Notes: generated by a model from the letters alone, not told the origin. Positions 8,729 through 17,522 are shown, counted from the stretch's first letter. The stretch: DNA of 64,000 bases from Marinovum algicola (GCF_900109145.1 NZ_FNYY01000010.1:124001-188000); one strand, 5' to 3'. A program made the numbers and translations.

Positions 8729-9765
8729 GGCAGGGCCAGAACCGGCGCGGCGCCGATCCGCGCCAAGAGCTCGTCTTCGCCCGGCGGCAGGGTCGACGCC
8801 GTGCGCAGCTGCGCCTGCATCGCCTGATAGCGCGCCTGCTGCACCAGCGCATCGCGCCGCGCCCGGTGCAGGCGCACGCATTCCGCATGCAGTTCCGCCA
8901 CGCCGGGCAGCGCCTTCAGGGCCGCGATCTGCGCCTCGAGCTTCGGCAGCATCCGCAGGATCGAGCGTTCTTCGCAGGCGCCATCGTTGCGCTCGCGCCA
9001 GTAGCTGTCGTCGAATTCCCGGTTCTCGCGGTTGACGTCGCCGCGGTCGTTCTTGACCAGGTAACTGTCGAGCGAGCGCAGCGCGTAATGGTTCAGCGTG
9101 GCGAAACTGCGCGCGCCCTTGGCCGGGAACTTGCGGATCCGTCGCTTGTTGGCGGCCCGCAAAAAGGCCTCGGGCACATCGCGCCCTGCACCGTCCTTCC
9201 AGACCGGCGCCGCCGCTTTGTTTGGCTTGTGAAACGGCCGATGCGCGCCGTAATATTGCAGCGGAAAATCACCCCGCACCAGTGTCTTGACCTCGATCGC
9301 GCTCTCGCCGCACCAGAGGTCGGGGGCGTGGCAGCGGGTGAACTGGCCGATCACCGGTCGGTCTTCGAAACGCGTGACCCCGGCATTGGCAAAGAACCGG
9401 AAACTCACCGAGATGGCCTGCGGATCGCCACAGGCCGCGATCAGCGCCGGGATGCTGTGATCGCCGACGTGGATGTTGAGGAACTCGTCGACATCCGCCA
9501 CCCAGAGCCAATCGGCGGCGTGCACCATCTCCTGCCCGCGGGCGTGTTTGAGCGCCTCCATCTGGTAATTGCGGCCTTCGGCCGGATTGGCCAGATGGGC
9601 CACCACGCCATGCGCCGCCAACCGATCCAGCAACCTGTCGGTGCCATCGGAGCAATCGTTGGAATAGAACAGGTGATCGCGCACGCCGATCACCCGGTTG
9701 TAGGCAATCCATTCCAGCAGGAACGGGCCTTCGTTCTTGACACATGTCACGGCGGCTATGCGCAT
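8725..9765 (-). CDS. Glycosyltransferase family 2-like protein (DVDEF type), first gene of operon
   Basis: A 346-residue relative of the products of 3991-5031 and 5760-8087: VTCVKNEGPFLLEWIAYNR, NDCSDGTDRLLDRL, VADVDEFLNIH near residue 92, and LNHYALRSLDSYLVK. It is the promoter-proximal gene of the five-gene glycan operon. Upstream lies a 230-base divergent region with an 18-bp inverted repeat. Each of these three proteins has the same order (KNE, then NDC/NGC-DGTD, then D.DEF, then LNHYAL), so they are paralogues that probably add different sugars. No membrane anchor is visible. Confidence 0.87.
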   Translation of the reverse strand: MRIAAVTCVKNEGPFLLEWIAYNRVIGVRDHLFYSNDCSDGTDRLLDRLAAHGVVAHLANPAEGRNYQMEALKHARGQEMVHAADWLWVADVDEFLNIHVGDHSIPALIAACGDPQAISVSFRFFANAGVTRFEDRPVIGQFTRCHAPDLWCGESAIEVKTLVRGDFPLQYYGAHRPFHKPNKAAAPVWKDGAGRDVPEAFLRAANKRRIRKFPAKGARSFATLNHYALRSLDSYLVKNDRGDVNRENREFDDSYWRERNDGACEERSILRMLPKLEAQIAALKALPGVAELHAECVRLHRARRDALVQQARYQAMQAQLRTASTLPPGEDELLARIGAAPVLALP

Positions 9766-9815
9766 GAAACCGCACCCTTACCGTCGTGTTTGACGCTCTG
9801 CATTGCCGCCCCGTG

Positions 9816-9833
9816 ATCGCGGATCGCCGCGAT
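9816..9833. promoter_or_regulatory. 18-bp inverted repeat between divergent operons
   Basis: ATCGCGG-ATCG-CCGCGAT is a perfect 7-bp inverted repeat, 50 bases upstream of the glycosyltransferase start at 9765 and about 160 bases upstream of the MoxR gene. It could be an operator for the glycan operon or a small hairpin. No T-tract follows, so a terminator is unlikely. Confidence 0.3.
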
Positions 9834-9995
9834 ACTGCCGCCTCTTGGTTATCTTTTTGCAAAAACTCGCATGTTGCCGGCCCTGCGTCAATTGCGCTGC
9901 CGCCGGGACGGGCGAACCGGAGGCAACGCGACTTTTGTCGTCTTGACCCCAAAGACGGCGCGTGTAGCCCTTGCTGCACAAGGGAGAGGGCTTGA

Positions 9996-10907
9996 ATGAC
10001 ACAGACACCGGCAAGCATCGACGCGGTTCAGACCATGCTGGGCGCTCAGGATTACGTCTGCGACCGGGCGCTCGGCACGGTGACCTTTCTGGCGCTCACC
10101 CTGGGCAAGCCGCTGTTTCTCGAGGGCGAGCCGGGCACCGGCAAGACCGAGATCGCCAAGGCCATCGCCCGGGGCCTCGGCCGCCGGCTGATCCGCCTGC
10201 AATGCTACGAGGGGCTCGACGCCGGCTCGGCGGTCTATGAATGGAATTTTCCGGCCCAGATGGTGGCGATCCGCACCGCCGAGGCCGAGGGCGTCGCCGA
10301 CCGCAACCTGCTGAAATCCGAGCTCTTCGGCCCCGACTACCTGATCGAACGCCCGCTGCTCGAGGCGATGCGGCCCGACGAGGCTGGCGCCCCGGTGCTG
10401 CTGATCGACGAACTCGACCGCACCGACGAGCCCTTCGAGGCCTTCCTGCTCGAGGCGCTGTCGGATTACCAGGTCACCATCCCCGAGCTCGGCACCATCA
10501 AGGCGCCGGAACCGCCGATCGTCATCCTGACCTCGAACCGCACCCGCGAGGTGCACGACGCGCTGAAACGCCGCTGCCTTTACCATTGGGTCGATTACCC
10601 CGATTTCGGCCGCGAGATGGAGATCCTGCACGCCCGCGTGCCCGAGGCCGCCGAGACCCTCTCGCGCGAGATCGTGGCCTTCGTGCAGCGCCTGCGCACC
10701 GAGGACATCTTCAAGCGCCCCGGTGTCGCCGAAACCATCGACTGGGCGAAATGCCTGCTCGCCCTCGATGTCATCGCGCTGTCGCCGCAGGTGATTTCCG
10801 ACACCCTCGGCGCGATCCTGAAATACCAGGACGACATCGCCCGCCTGCAAGGCTCCGAGGCCAAGCGCATCCTCGACGAGGCCCGCGCCTCCCTCGAACC
10901 CGCCTGA
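9996..10907 (+). CDS. MoxR-family AAA+ ATPase (CoxD-like)
   Basis: A MoxR-type ATPase that remodels or helps load metal centres into partner enzymes; the CoxD members act in maturation of CO-dehydrogenase-type molybdenum hydroxylases. The 303-residue protein has Walker A GEPGTGKTE at 44-52, Walker B VLLIDELDRTDEPFE near 134, and ILTSNRTREVHDALKRRCLYHW (sensor and arginine finger region). An AAGGGAGAG box precedes the ATG. The VWA protein gene follows after 96 bases, the usual MoxR-VWA pairing. coxG-coxSLM lies 25 kb away in this window and is the likely client, by inference. Confidence 0.9.
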   Translation: MTQTPASIDAVQTMLGAQDYVCDRALGTVTFLALTLGKPLFLEGEPGTGKTEIAKAIARGLGRRLIRLQCYEGLDAGSAVYEWNFPAQMVAIRTAEAEGVADRNLLKSELFGPDYLIERPLLEAMRPDEAGAPVLLIDELDRTDEPFEAFLLEALSDYQVTIPELGTIKAPEPPIVILTSNRTREVHDALKRRCLYHWVDYPDFGREMEILHARVPEAAETLSREIVAFVQRLRTEDIFKRPGVAETIDWAKCLLALDVIALSPQVISDTLGAILKYQDDIARLQGSEAKRILDEARASLEPA

Positions 10908-10975
10908 ACCAGAACGCCGAAACCGCCAGATCCACAGACTGATCCTTCTTCTGGCCCAAAATATTCCCGGGGGTC

Positions 10976-10992
10976 CGGGGGCAGCGCCCCCG
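10976..10992. repeat. GC-rich extragenic hairpin unit
   Basis: CGGGGGC-AGC-GCCCCCG forms a 7-bp stem with a 3-base loop in the 96-base gap between the MoxR and CoxE-like genes. The flank at 10951-10970 (TGGCCCAAAATATTCCCGGG on this strand) has a counterpart near the hairpins at 48055 and 48295, where TATTTT and GGCAAGAGGAAA follow a GC hairpin in the opposite orientation. It is a dispersed repeat rather than a classic terminator, since no T-run follows. Confidence 0.5.
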
Positions 10993-11003
10993 AAAATCAA
11001 CAG

Positions 11004-12263
11004 ATGCCAGAATACGCCCCGCTCGAGCTGCCGGAAAACCCGGCCCTCACCGCCAACATCACCCATTTCGCCCGCGCGCTGCGCAAGGCCGGGCTGCCGA
11101 TCGGCCCCGGACGGGTGATCGAGGCGATCCGCGCGGTCGAGGCGGCGGGCTTCACCGAGAAACGCGACTTCTACTGGACGCTGCATTCGGTCTTCGTCAA
11201 CAAGCCCGAGCAGCGCACCGTCTTTGCCCAGGTCTTCCGCCTCTACTGGCGCGATCCGCGTTACATGGAGCACATGATGTCGCTCATGCTGCCCGCCATC
11301 CGCGGTGTGCAGGAAGAGCGCAGCGCCAAGGCGGCCGAGAAGCGCGCCGCCGAGGCGCTGCTCGACGGCGCCGAACTGCCCGAGCCCGAGACGCCGCCCG
11401 AGAGCGACGAAGAGGAGCCGCTGATCGAGGTCGATGCGGCGCGCACCATGTCCTCGGAGGAAAAGCTGCGCAGCCTCGATTTCGAGCAGATGAGCACCGA
11501 GGAGATGGCCCGCGCCCGCCGCATGCTGGCCCGGCTCACCCTGCCGGTGCCGCCGATCAAGTCGCGCCGCTCCCGCGCCAGCCATCAGGGCCACCGGGTC
11601 GATTTCGGCAGGACCCTGCGGCTCTCGATGCGCCGCGGCGGCCAGCTGCGCGAGCTGGCGCTCAAGGAGCCGCGGCTGCGCTGGCCCAACCTGGTGGTGC
11701 TTTGCGACATCTCAGGCTCGATGAGCACCTATTCCCGCATCATCCTGCATTTCCTGCACGCGGTCTCGAACGAGAAGGGCGCGGGCTGGGCCCGGGTGCA
11801 TGCCTTCACCTTCGGCACAAGGCTGACCAATATCACCCGCCATCTGGCGACCCGCGATGTCGATGCGGCGCTGGCCGCCGCCGGGGCCGAGGCGCAGGAC
11901 TGGGAGGGCGGCACCCGGATCGGCGACTGCCTGCACGATTTCAATCGCGACTGGTCGCGCCGGGTGATGGGGCAGGGGGCGGTGGTGCTGCTGATCACCG
12001 ACGGGCTCGACCGCGGCGATCCGGATGCGCTCGACAAGACCATGGAACGCCTGCACCTGTCCGCGCGCCATCTCATCTGGATCAACCCGCTGCTGCGCTG
12101 GGACGGATTCGCCGCCCGCGCCACCGGCATCCGCACCATGCTGCCGCATGTCGACACCTTCCGCGCCGGCCACAACATCGACAGCCTCGAAGCGCTGGCC
12201 GAGGCGATCTCGAAACCCAACGACCCCGGTGAGAAGGCGCGGCTCATGGCCGATCCGGGCTGA
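11004..12263 (+). CDS. VWA domain protein, CoxE-like
   Basis: Partner of the MoxR ATPase. The 419-residue protein has an N-terminal helical region, an acidic middle (about residues 125-150, PEPETPPESDEEEP), and a C-terminal VWA domain with the MIDAS motif CDISGSMSTYS near 233 and a following VVLLITDGLDRGD near 329. CoxE proteins of this kind accompany CoxD in maturation of aerobic CO dehydrogenase and related molybdenum enzymes. It shares strand and spacing with the ATPase, so one transcription unit is likely, interrupted only by the extragenic hairpin. Confidence 0.88.
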   Translation: MPEYAPLELPENPALTANITHFARALRKAGLPIGPGRVIEAIRAVEAAGFTEKRDFYWTLHSVFVNKPEQRTVFAQVFRLYWRDPRYMEHMMSLMLPAIRGVQEERSAKAAEKRAAEALLDGAELPEPETPPESDEEEPLIEVDAARTMSSEEKLRSLDFEQMSTEEMARARRMLARLTLPVPPIKSRRSRASHQGHRVDFGRTLRLSMRRGGQLRELALKEPRLRWPNLVVLCDISGSMSTYSRIILHFLHAVSNEKGAGWARVHAFTFGTRLTNITRHLATRDVDAALAAAGAEAQDWEGGTRIGDCLHDFNRDWSRRVMGQGAVVLLITDGLDRGDPDALDKTMERLHLSARHLIWINPLLRWDGFAARATGIRTMLPHVDTFRAGHNIDSLEALAEAISKPNDPGEKARLMADPG

Positions 12264-12313
12264 TCCGATCCGTCAACAGACCGGCACCGATCCAGGGATG
12301 GATCGGCCGCCGC

Positions 12314-12772
12314 TCACAACGCCAGCGCCGTCGTCGACTTGATCTCCTCCATCGACAGCAGCGCGGTGACATTGTGTACCTTCACCTCTGATATCAGCGC
12401 CTGGTAAAACGTGTCATAGGCCCGCGCGTTCGACACCCGCACCTTGAGGATATAGTCGATATCGCCGGCCAGCCGATGCGCCTCCTGCACCTCGGGGCGT
12501 TCCTTCAGCGCCTTCAGAAAGGCCTTCTGCCAGGTGGCATCATGTTCCGAGGTGCGGATCAGCACGAAGAAACAAGCCTCGAAGCCCAGCTTCTCGGCAT
12601 CGAGCTGCACGGTCTGCGCGCCAATGATCCCCGCCTCGCGCATCTTGCGGATTCGGTTCCATACCGGCGTCTTGGAAGAGCCCACAACCTTGGCAATCTC
12701 GTCCAGCGAGCGGCTGGCGTCCTCTTGCAGCGCCTTGAGGATTTTCCGATCGGTGTCGTCGATACGTGCCAT
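12314..12772 (-). CDS. Lrp/AsnC family transcriptional regulator next to cys genes
   Basis: A 152-residue feast/famine regulator: N-terminal winged HTH (DDTDRKILKALQEDASRSLDEIAKVVGSSKTPVWNRI; I cite it as residues 4-39) followed by the RAM ligand-binding domain (GDIDYILKVRV near 104). The start ATG is at 12772; a much longer open frame upstream is the antisense of cysG. It is transcribed divergently from cysG, 141 bases apart, which suggests control of the sulfate/sulfite assimilation genes, perhaps in response to cysteine or methionine. The effector is not readable from sequence. Confidence 0.9.
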   Translation of the reverse strand: MARIDDTDRKILKALQEDASRSLDEIAKVVGSSKTPVWNRIRKMREAGIIGAQTVQLDAEKLGFEACFFVLIRTSEHDATWQKAFLKALKERPEVQEAHRLAGDIDYILKVRVSNARAYDTFYQALISEVKVHNVTALLSMEEIKSTTALAL

Positions 12773-12796
12773 CTGTCCGGCCTTTCCCGCGTTTTT

Positions 12797-12841
12797 GAAA
12801 CAAGCGTTCCTTCTCTGCGCCCCATTAGAACGAGCATCCTT
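12797..12841. promoter_or_regulatory. Imperfect direct repeats in the lrp/cysG divergent promoter
   Basis: GAAACAAGCGTTCCTT (12797-12812) and GAACGAGCATCCTT (12828-12841) resemble each other and sit between the two divergent starts, the position expected of binding sites for the Lrp-family regulator. Similarity is short; low confidence. Confidence 0.3.
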
Positions 12842-12913
12842 AAATCCGCAACCCACTAGCGCCAAAACGGGAAGATTTCCTATATATCCTTCTAGGACAG
12901 GCAGGAGAGTCAG

Positions 12914-14329
12914 ATGCAGCATTTTCCGATCTTCGTGAACCTCGCCGGGCAGCGCGTCGTTGTCTCCGGTGGTGGTGAGGCGGCGCTGGCCAAGCTGCGG
13001 CTGCTGTTCAAGACCGAGGCCGCGCTCGTGGTTTATGCCGCCGATCCCGCCGGGGAGATCGTGCAATGGGCCGAGGCCGGGCGCCTGACCCTGGTGCGGC
13101 GCCCGCTGGCCGAAGGCGATGTCGCCGGCGCGCGGCTGTTCTATGCCGCCGACGAGGACGCGGACGAAGATGCCCGCACCTCGGCCGTGGCCCGCGCCGA
13201 AGGCGCGCTGGCCAATATCGTCGACAACCTGCATGACAGCGAATTCATCACCCCCGCCATCGTCGACCGGGATCCGGTGACCGTGGCGATCGGCACCGAG
13301 GGCGCGGCCCCGGTGCTGGCCCGCGCCATCAAGGCCGATCTCGAAGCCCGGCTGCCGGTGCGTCTCGGCCCGCTGGCGCGGATCGGCAAGGCCTTTCGCA
13401 AGATGGCCGATGCCCTGCCAATGGGCCGGCCGCGCCGCGACTTCTGGGCCGATTACTATTTCAACGCCGGCCCCCGCGCCTTTGACGAAAAGGGCGCCGA
13501 GGGTGCCGATGCGGCGCTGAAGGGCCTGCTGACCGATCACCTCTCGCGCCAGTCGCGCAAGGGCCACGTGGCCTTTGTCGGCGCCGGCCCGGGGGATCCC
13601 GAGCTGCTGACGCTCAAGGCCCGCCGCGCGCTCGACGAGGCCGATGTGGTGATCCACGACCGGCTGATCAGCCCCGAAATTCTCGAGCTGGCGCGCCGCG
13701 AGGCCCTGTTGCTCGACGTCGGCAAGGAGGGCTTCGGCCCTTCGACGAAACAGGAAGACATCGATGCGCTGATCGTCGAACATGCCCGTCAGGGCGCCCA
13801 GGTGGTGCGGCTGAAATCCGGCGACAGCACCGTCTTCGGCCGGCTCGACGAAGAGATCGACGCGGTCGAGGCCGCCGGTGTGAGCTGGCATATCGTGCCC
13901 GGCATCACCTCGGCCTCGGCCGCCGTCGCCGCCATCGGCCAGAGCCTGACCAAGCGCGGCCGCAATTCCTCGGTCCGCTTCCTCACCGGTCACGACACCA
14001 AGGGCTTTGCCGATCACGACTGGCGCACCCTGGCACGCGAGGGCGAGGTCGCGGCGATTTACATGGGCAAGAAATCCGCCCGTTTCATCCAGGGCCGGCT
14101 GCTGATGCACGGCGCCGATCCCGCCACCCCGGTGACACTCATCGAGAATGCCTCGCGCGCCGAACAACGCATCCTCGAGACCTGTCTCGCCGATCTTCCC
14201 ACCGATCTCGCCGCGGCTTCGGTCGATGGCCCCGCGCTCACCTTCTATGGCCTCGCCCCGCGCGAAGCGGCCCTTGCCCGGCAGGGGATGGCCCACAAAG
14301 ACCTCACACTGACACAGGAGCTTGCCTGA
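12914..14329 (+). CDS. cysG: Siroheme synthase CysG (dehydrogenase/ferrochelatase + uroporphyrinogen III methyltransferase)
   Basis: Makes siroheme, the cofactor of sulfite reductase. The 471-residue protein has the N-terminal precorrin-2 dehydrogenase/ferrochelatase module (VVVSGGGEAALAKLRLL at 15-31, Rossmann-like) and a C-terminal SAM-dependent uroporphyrinogen III methyltransferase (VAFVGAGPGDPELLTLKA from about 219, then VVRLKSGDSTVFGR and VPGITSASAA). This is the full three-activity arrangement. The stop overlaps the next ATG (TGATG), so it is coupled to the DUF2849 gene and cysI. Confidence 0.95.
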   Translation: MQHFPIFVNLAGQRVVVSGGGEAALAKLRLLFKTEAALVVYAADPAGEIVQWAEAGRLTLVRRPLAEGDVAGARLFYAADEDADEDARTSAVARAEGALANIVDNLHDSEFITPAIVDRDPVTVAIGTEGAAPVLARAIKADLEARLPVRLGPLARIGKAFRKMADALPMGRPRRDFWADYYFNAGPRAFDEKGAEGADAALKGLLTDHLSRQSRKGHVAFVGAGPGDPELLTLKARRALDEADVVIHDRLISPEILELARREALLLDVGKEGFGPSTKQEDIDALIVEHARQGAQVVRLKSGDSTVFGRLDEEIDAVEAAGVSWHIVPGITSASAAVAAIGQSLTKRGRNSSVRFLTGHDTKGFADHDWRTLAREGEVAAIYMGKKSARFIQGRLLMHGADPATPVTLIENASRAEQRILETCLADLPTDLAAASVDGPALTFYGLAPREAALARQGMAHKDLTLTQELA

Positions 14330-14628
14330 TGCCCCGTCCCTTTACTCCCAAGGTGATCACCGCCAATGCCCTGATCGAGGGCGATGTGGTCTATCTCACC
14401 GAAGACGACCGCTGGAGCCGCGCGCTGAAAGAGGCCGAGGTCATCACCGACGAGGCCCATGCCGAGGTGCGCCTGCTCGACGCCTCGTCGCGCCATGCCG
14501 AGGCGGTGGGCGTCTATCTCGCCGATGTGGCGGTGAAGGACGGCACGCCGGAACCCACCCATTTCCGCGAAGAGTTCCGCCGCACCGGCCCCTCGAATTA
14601 TTTCCACGGCAAACAGGCCGAAGGCTGA
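14329..14628 (+). CDS. DUF2849 family protein of the cys operon
   Basis: A 99-residue acidic protein (PKVITANALIEGDVVYL, then DDRWSRALKEAEVI) of a family found between cysG and cysI in alphaproteobacteria. Its biochemical role is not established. It overlaps cysG by one base and lies 42 bases before cysI, so it is clearly part of the operon. No metal or cofactor motif is evident; a small partner or assembly factor for sulfite reduction is possible. Confidence 0.85.
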   Translation: MPRPFTPKVITANALIEGDVVYLTEDDRWSRALKEAEVITDEAHAEVRLLDASSRHAEAVGVYLADVAVKDGTPEPTHFREEFRRTGPSNYFHGKQAEG

Positions 14629-14670
14629 GGTCCACCCCGATCTCGCCCCAGCCCAACGCAAGGATACGAC

Positions 14671-16335
14671 ATGTACAGCTATACCGACTTCGACCGCGCC
14701 TTCCTCGCCGAGCGCAACCGCCAGTTCCGCGCACAAGTGGAACGCCGCATCGACGGCTCGCTGACCGAAGATGAATTCAAGCCGCTGCGCCTGATGAACG
14801 GCGTCTACCTGCAACTGCATGCCTACATGCTGCGGGTCGCCATCCCCTATGGCACGCTGAATTCGGCCCAGATGCGCCAGCTGGCGCTCTTGGCCGAGAA
14901 ATGGGACAAGGGCTACGGCCATTTCACCACCCGCCAGAACATCCAGTACAACTGGCCGAAACTGTCGGATATCCCCGACATGCTCGACGCGCTGGCCGAG
15001 GTGAATCTGCACGCCATCCAGACCTCGGGCAACACCATCCGCAACGTGACTTCGGATCATTTCGCCGGCGCCGCCGCCGACGAGGTCGAAGACCCGCGCC
15101 CCACCGCCGAGCTGATCCGCCAGTGGTCCACCGACCACCCGGAATTCCAGTTCCTGCCGCGCAAGTTCAAGATCGCGGTGATCGGCGCGCCCAACGACCG
15201 CGCCGTCATCAAGTCGCATGACATCGGCGTCGAGATCACCGAACAGGACGGCCAGCGCGGCTATCGCATTCACGTCGGCGGCGGCCTCGGCCGGACCCCG
15301 ATGCTGGGCAAGGTGGTCCGCGAGTTCCTGCCCAAGGCCGACCTGCTGCCCTATCTCGAGGCCATCGTCAGCGTCTACAACCTGCTTGGTCGGCGCGACA
15401 ACAAGTACAAGGCGCGGATCAAGATCACCGTGCATGAAAACGGGCTCGAGAAGATCCGCGATCTGGTCGAAGAGCGCTTCGACCTGCTGAAATCGCAGTT
15501 CGGCGGCGTCGATCAGGAGATGCTGGCCGCGATCGAGCCGCAGTTCGCCGCGCCCGACTTCCGCGATGCCGCCACCGGCGCCTTCGAGGCGGCCTACAGC
15601 AACGACCCGACTTTCCGCTCCTGGGTCGACACCAATATCGCGGCCCACCGCCGCGCCGATCATGCCATCGTCTCGATCTCGCTCAAGGCGCATGGCAAGA
15701 CCCCGGGCGATGCCACCGGCGCACAGATGCGGGTGATGGCCGACCTGGCCGAAGAACATGCCTATGACGAGCTGCGCATCAGCCACGAGCAGAACGTGAT
15801 CCTGCCGCATGTGCCCAAGGACGCGCTGCCGCAGCTCTACCGGGCGCTCAAGGCCGAAGGCCTCGGCACCGCCAACATCGGGCTGGTGTCGGACATCATC
15901 GCCTGCCCGGGCATGGATTACTGCGCCCTGGCCACCGCCCGCTCGATCCCGATCGCGCAGGAGATCGCCACCCGTTTCGACGAGCTCAAGCTGGAGCATG
16001 AGATCGGCGACCTGAAGATCAAGATCTCGGGCTGCATCAACGCCTGCGGCCATCACCACGTGGGCCATATCGGCATTCTCGGGCTCGACCGGGCGGGGGT
16101 GGAGAACTACCAGATCACCCTTGGGGGCGACGGCACCGAAACCGCGAGCATCGGCACCCGTGCCGGGCCGGGCTTTTCGGCGGATGAGATCGTGCCCGCC
16201 ATCGAACGGCTGGTGGTGGGTTATCTCGACCTGCGCAACGACGCCGACGAGACCTTTCTGCAAGCCTATCGCCGGCTCGGGGCCGAGCCGTTCAAGGCGC
16301 TGCTCTATCCGGAAGCCCGCGAGAAGGCCGCCTGA
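14671..16335 (+). CDS. cysI: Assimilatory sulfite reductase hemoprotein
   Basis: Reduces sulfite to sulfide with a siroheme-[4Fe-4S] centre. The 554-residue protein has GHFTTRQNIQYNW near residue 90 (siroheme-binding arginine region), LGRTPMLGKVVREF, and the four cluster cysteines in ACPGMDYCALATARS (from about 411) and GCINACGHHHVGHIG (from about 454). The two-repeat nitrite/sulfite reductase fold is complete. No CysJ flavoprotein is present; the ferredoxin-NADP reductase at 17631 suggests a ferredoxin route for electrons, which is an inference. Confidence 0.93.
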   Translation: MYSYTDFDRAFLAERNRQFRAQVERRIDGSLTEDEFKPLRLMNGVYLQLHAYMLRVAIPYGTLNSAQMRQLALLAEKWDKGYGHFTTRQNIQYNWPKLSDIPDMLDALAEVNLHAIQTSGNTIRNVTSDHFAGAAADEVEDPRPTAELIRQWSTDHPEFQFLPRKFKIAVIGAPNDRAVIKSHDIGVEITEQDGQRGYRIHVGGGLGRTPMLGKVVREFLPKADLLPYLEAIVSVYNLLGRRDNKYKARIKITVHENGLEKIRDLVEERFDLLKSQFGGVDQEMLAAIEPQFAAPDFRDAATGAFEAAYSNDPTFRSWVDTNIAAHRRADHAIVSISLKAHGKTPGDATGAQMRVMADLAEEHAYDELRISHEQNVILPHVPKDALPQLYRALKAEGLGTANIGLVSDIIACPGMDYCALATARSIPIAQEIATRFDELKLEHEIGDLKIKISGCINACGHHHVGHIGILGLDRAGVENYQITLGGDGTETASIGTRAGPGFSADEIVPAIERLVVGYLDLRNDADETFLQAYRRLGAEPFKALLYPEAREKAA

Positions 16336-16380
16336 GACAGCCGGGCCGTCCACCCTTTCAAGCTACGCAAAGGCGATACA

Positions 16381-17127
16381 GTGACCCATGTCACCGACAT
16401 AAAAGACCTGCGCGACACCATCGCCAGCCTCAACACCGAGTTCCGCCACCACGGCGCGACCTCGGTGCTCGAGGCGGCGCTTTCGCGGCCCGAGTTCGGC
16501 AAGATCGCCATGGTCTCCAGCTTCGGCGCGGAATCCGTGGCGCTGCTGCATCTCGTGGCGATGGTCGACCGCACCACCCCGGTGCTCTTCATCGACACCC
16601 AGATGCTCTTTGCCGAAACCCTGGTCTATCAGACCGAGGTCGCCGAGCGGCTGGGTCTGAAAAACGTCCGCGCCATCCATGCGGACCCGGCCGAACTGGC
16701 GCGCCGCGACCCGGACGGGCGGTTGCACAAGACCGATACCGACGCCTGCTGCACCCTGCGCAAGACCGAAGCGCTCGACGGGGCGCTGGCCGGATATGAC
16801 GGCTGGATCACCGGCCGCAAACGCTTTCAGTCGGGCACGCGGGCGCAGATGGAGTTCTTCGAGATCGAAGCGGCCACCGGCCGGATCAAGGTCAACCCGC
16901 TGGCTTTCTGGGCGCCGGGCGACGTGGCTGCCTATATGGAAGAAAACCGCCTGCCGCGCCACCCGCTGGTGGCCCAAGGCTATCCCAGCATCGGCTGCGC
17001 CCCCTGCACGTCCAAGGTGAAACCGGGCGAAGACCCCCGCGCCGGGCGCTGGCGCGGCGAGGAAAAAGAGGAATGCGGCATCCATTTTGTCAACGGCAGG
17101 ATGGTGCGAAAAGGAGAGACAGCATGA
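16381..17127 (+). CDS. cysH: Adenylyl-sulfate (APS) reductase
   Basis: Reduces activated sulfate to sulfite. The 248-residue protein begins at GTG and has the PP-loop segment SFGAESVALLHL (residues 40-51), the cysteine pairs DACCTLRKTEAL (near 122) and GCAPCTSK (near 205), and the catalytic EECGIHF near 231. The CC...CxxC set binds a [4Fe-4S] cluster and marks the APS-using type rather than the PAPS-using E. coli type. Its stop overlaps the DUF934 start (ATGA). Confidence 0.93.
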   Translation: MTHVTDIKDLRDTIASLNTEFRHHGATSVLEAALSRPEFGKIAMVSSFGAESVALLHLVAMVDRTTPVLFIDTQMLFAETLVYQTEVAERLGLKNVRAIHADPAELARRDPDGRLHKTDTDACCTLRKTEALDGALAGYDGWITGRKRFQSGTRAQMEFFEIEAATGRIKVNPLAFWAPGDVAAYMEENRLPRHPLVAQGYPSIGCAPCTSKVKPGEDPRAGRWRGEEKEECGIHFVNGRMVRKGETA

Positions 17128-17522
17128 CGGATACGGTGATCGTGCGCGACACGGGCTTTGCGCCCGAAGATTTTTTCGATGCCTTCGACGGCGAAACGGC
17201 GCTTGATCTGGCCTCGGACGCCGATGTCGAGGCGGTGGCAGACACATTTTCCGGGCTCCGGATGATCCGGGTGGATTTCCCCAGCTTCGCCGATGGCCGG
17301 GGCTTTACCATCGCCCGGCTGCTGCGTCTCAAGGGGTATACCGGACGCCTGCGCGCCCGCGGCCATGTGCTGGCCGACCAATATGCCATGGCGCGGCGCG
17401 CGGGTTTCGACGAGGTGGAGATCTCCGCCGATCTCGCCGCCCGGCAACCCGAGGACCAATGGGTCTTTCGCGCCGACTGGCAGGGCCATGACTATCAGTC
17501 GCGGCTGCGCGCCGGCGTCTGA
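17124..17522 (+). CDS. DUF934 family protein (sulfur assimilation associated)
   Basis: A 132-residue protein of the family usually encoded after cysH or cysI. Start ATG at 17124 overlaps the cysH stop (ATGA) with AGGAGAG before it. Conserved segments visible are FPSFADGRGFTIARLLRLKG (about 52-71) and RARGHVLADQYAMARRAGFDEVEI. Its molecular function is not established; genetic association suggests support of sulfite reduction. A good hairpin terminator follows at 17544. Confidence 0.88.
   Translation: MTDTVIVRDTGFAPEDFFDAFDGETALDLASDADVEAVADTFSGLRMIRVDFPSFADGRGFTIARLLRLKGYTGRLRARGHVLADQYAMARRAGFDEVEISADLAARQPEDQWVFRADWQGHDYQSRLRAGV

Noticed and set aside
12773-14296. Extended N-terminus for the Lrp-type protein (total frame 660 codons)
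   Set aside because: The extension is antisense to cysG and shows shadow composition; the Lrp HTH starts right after ATG 12772.
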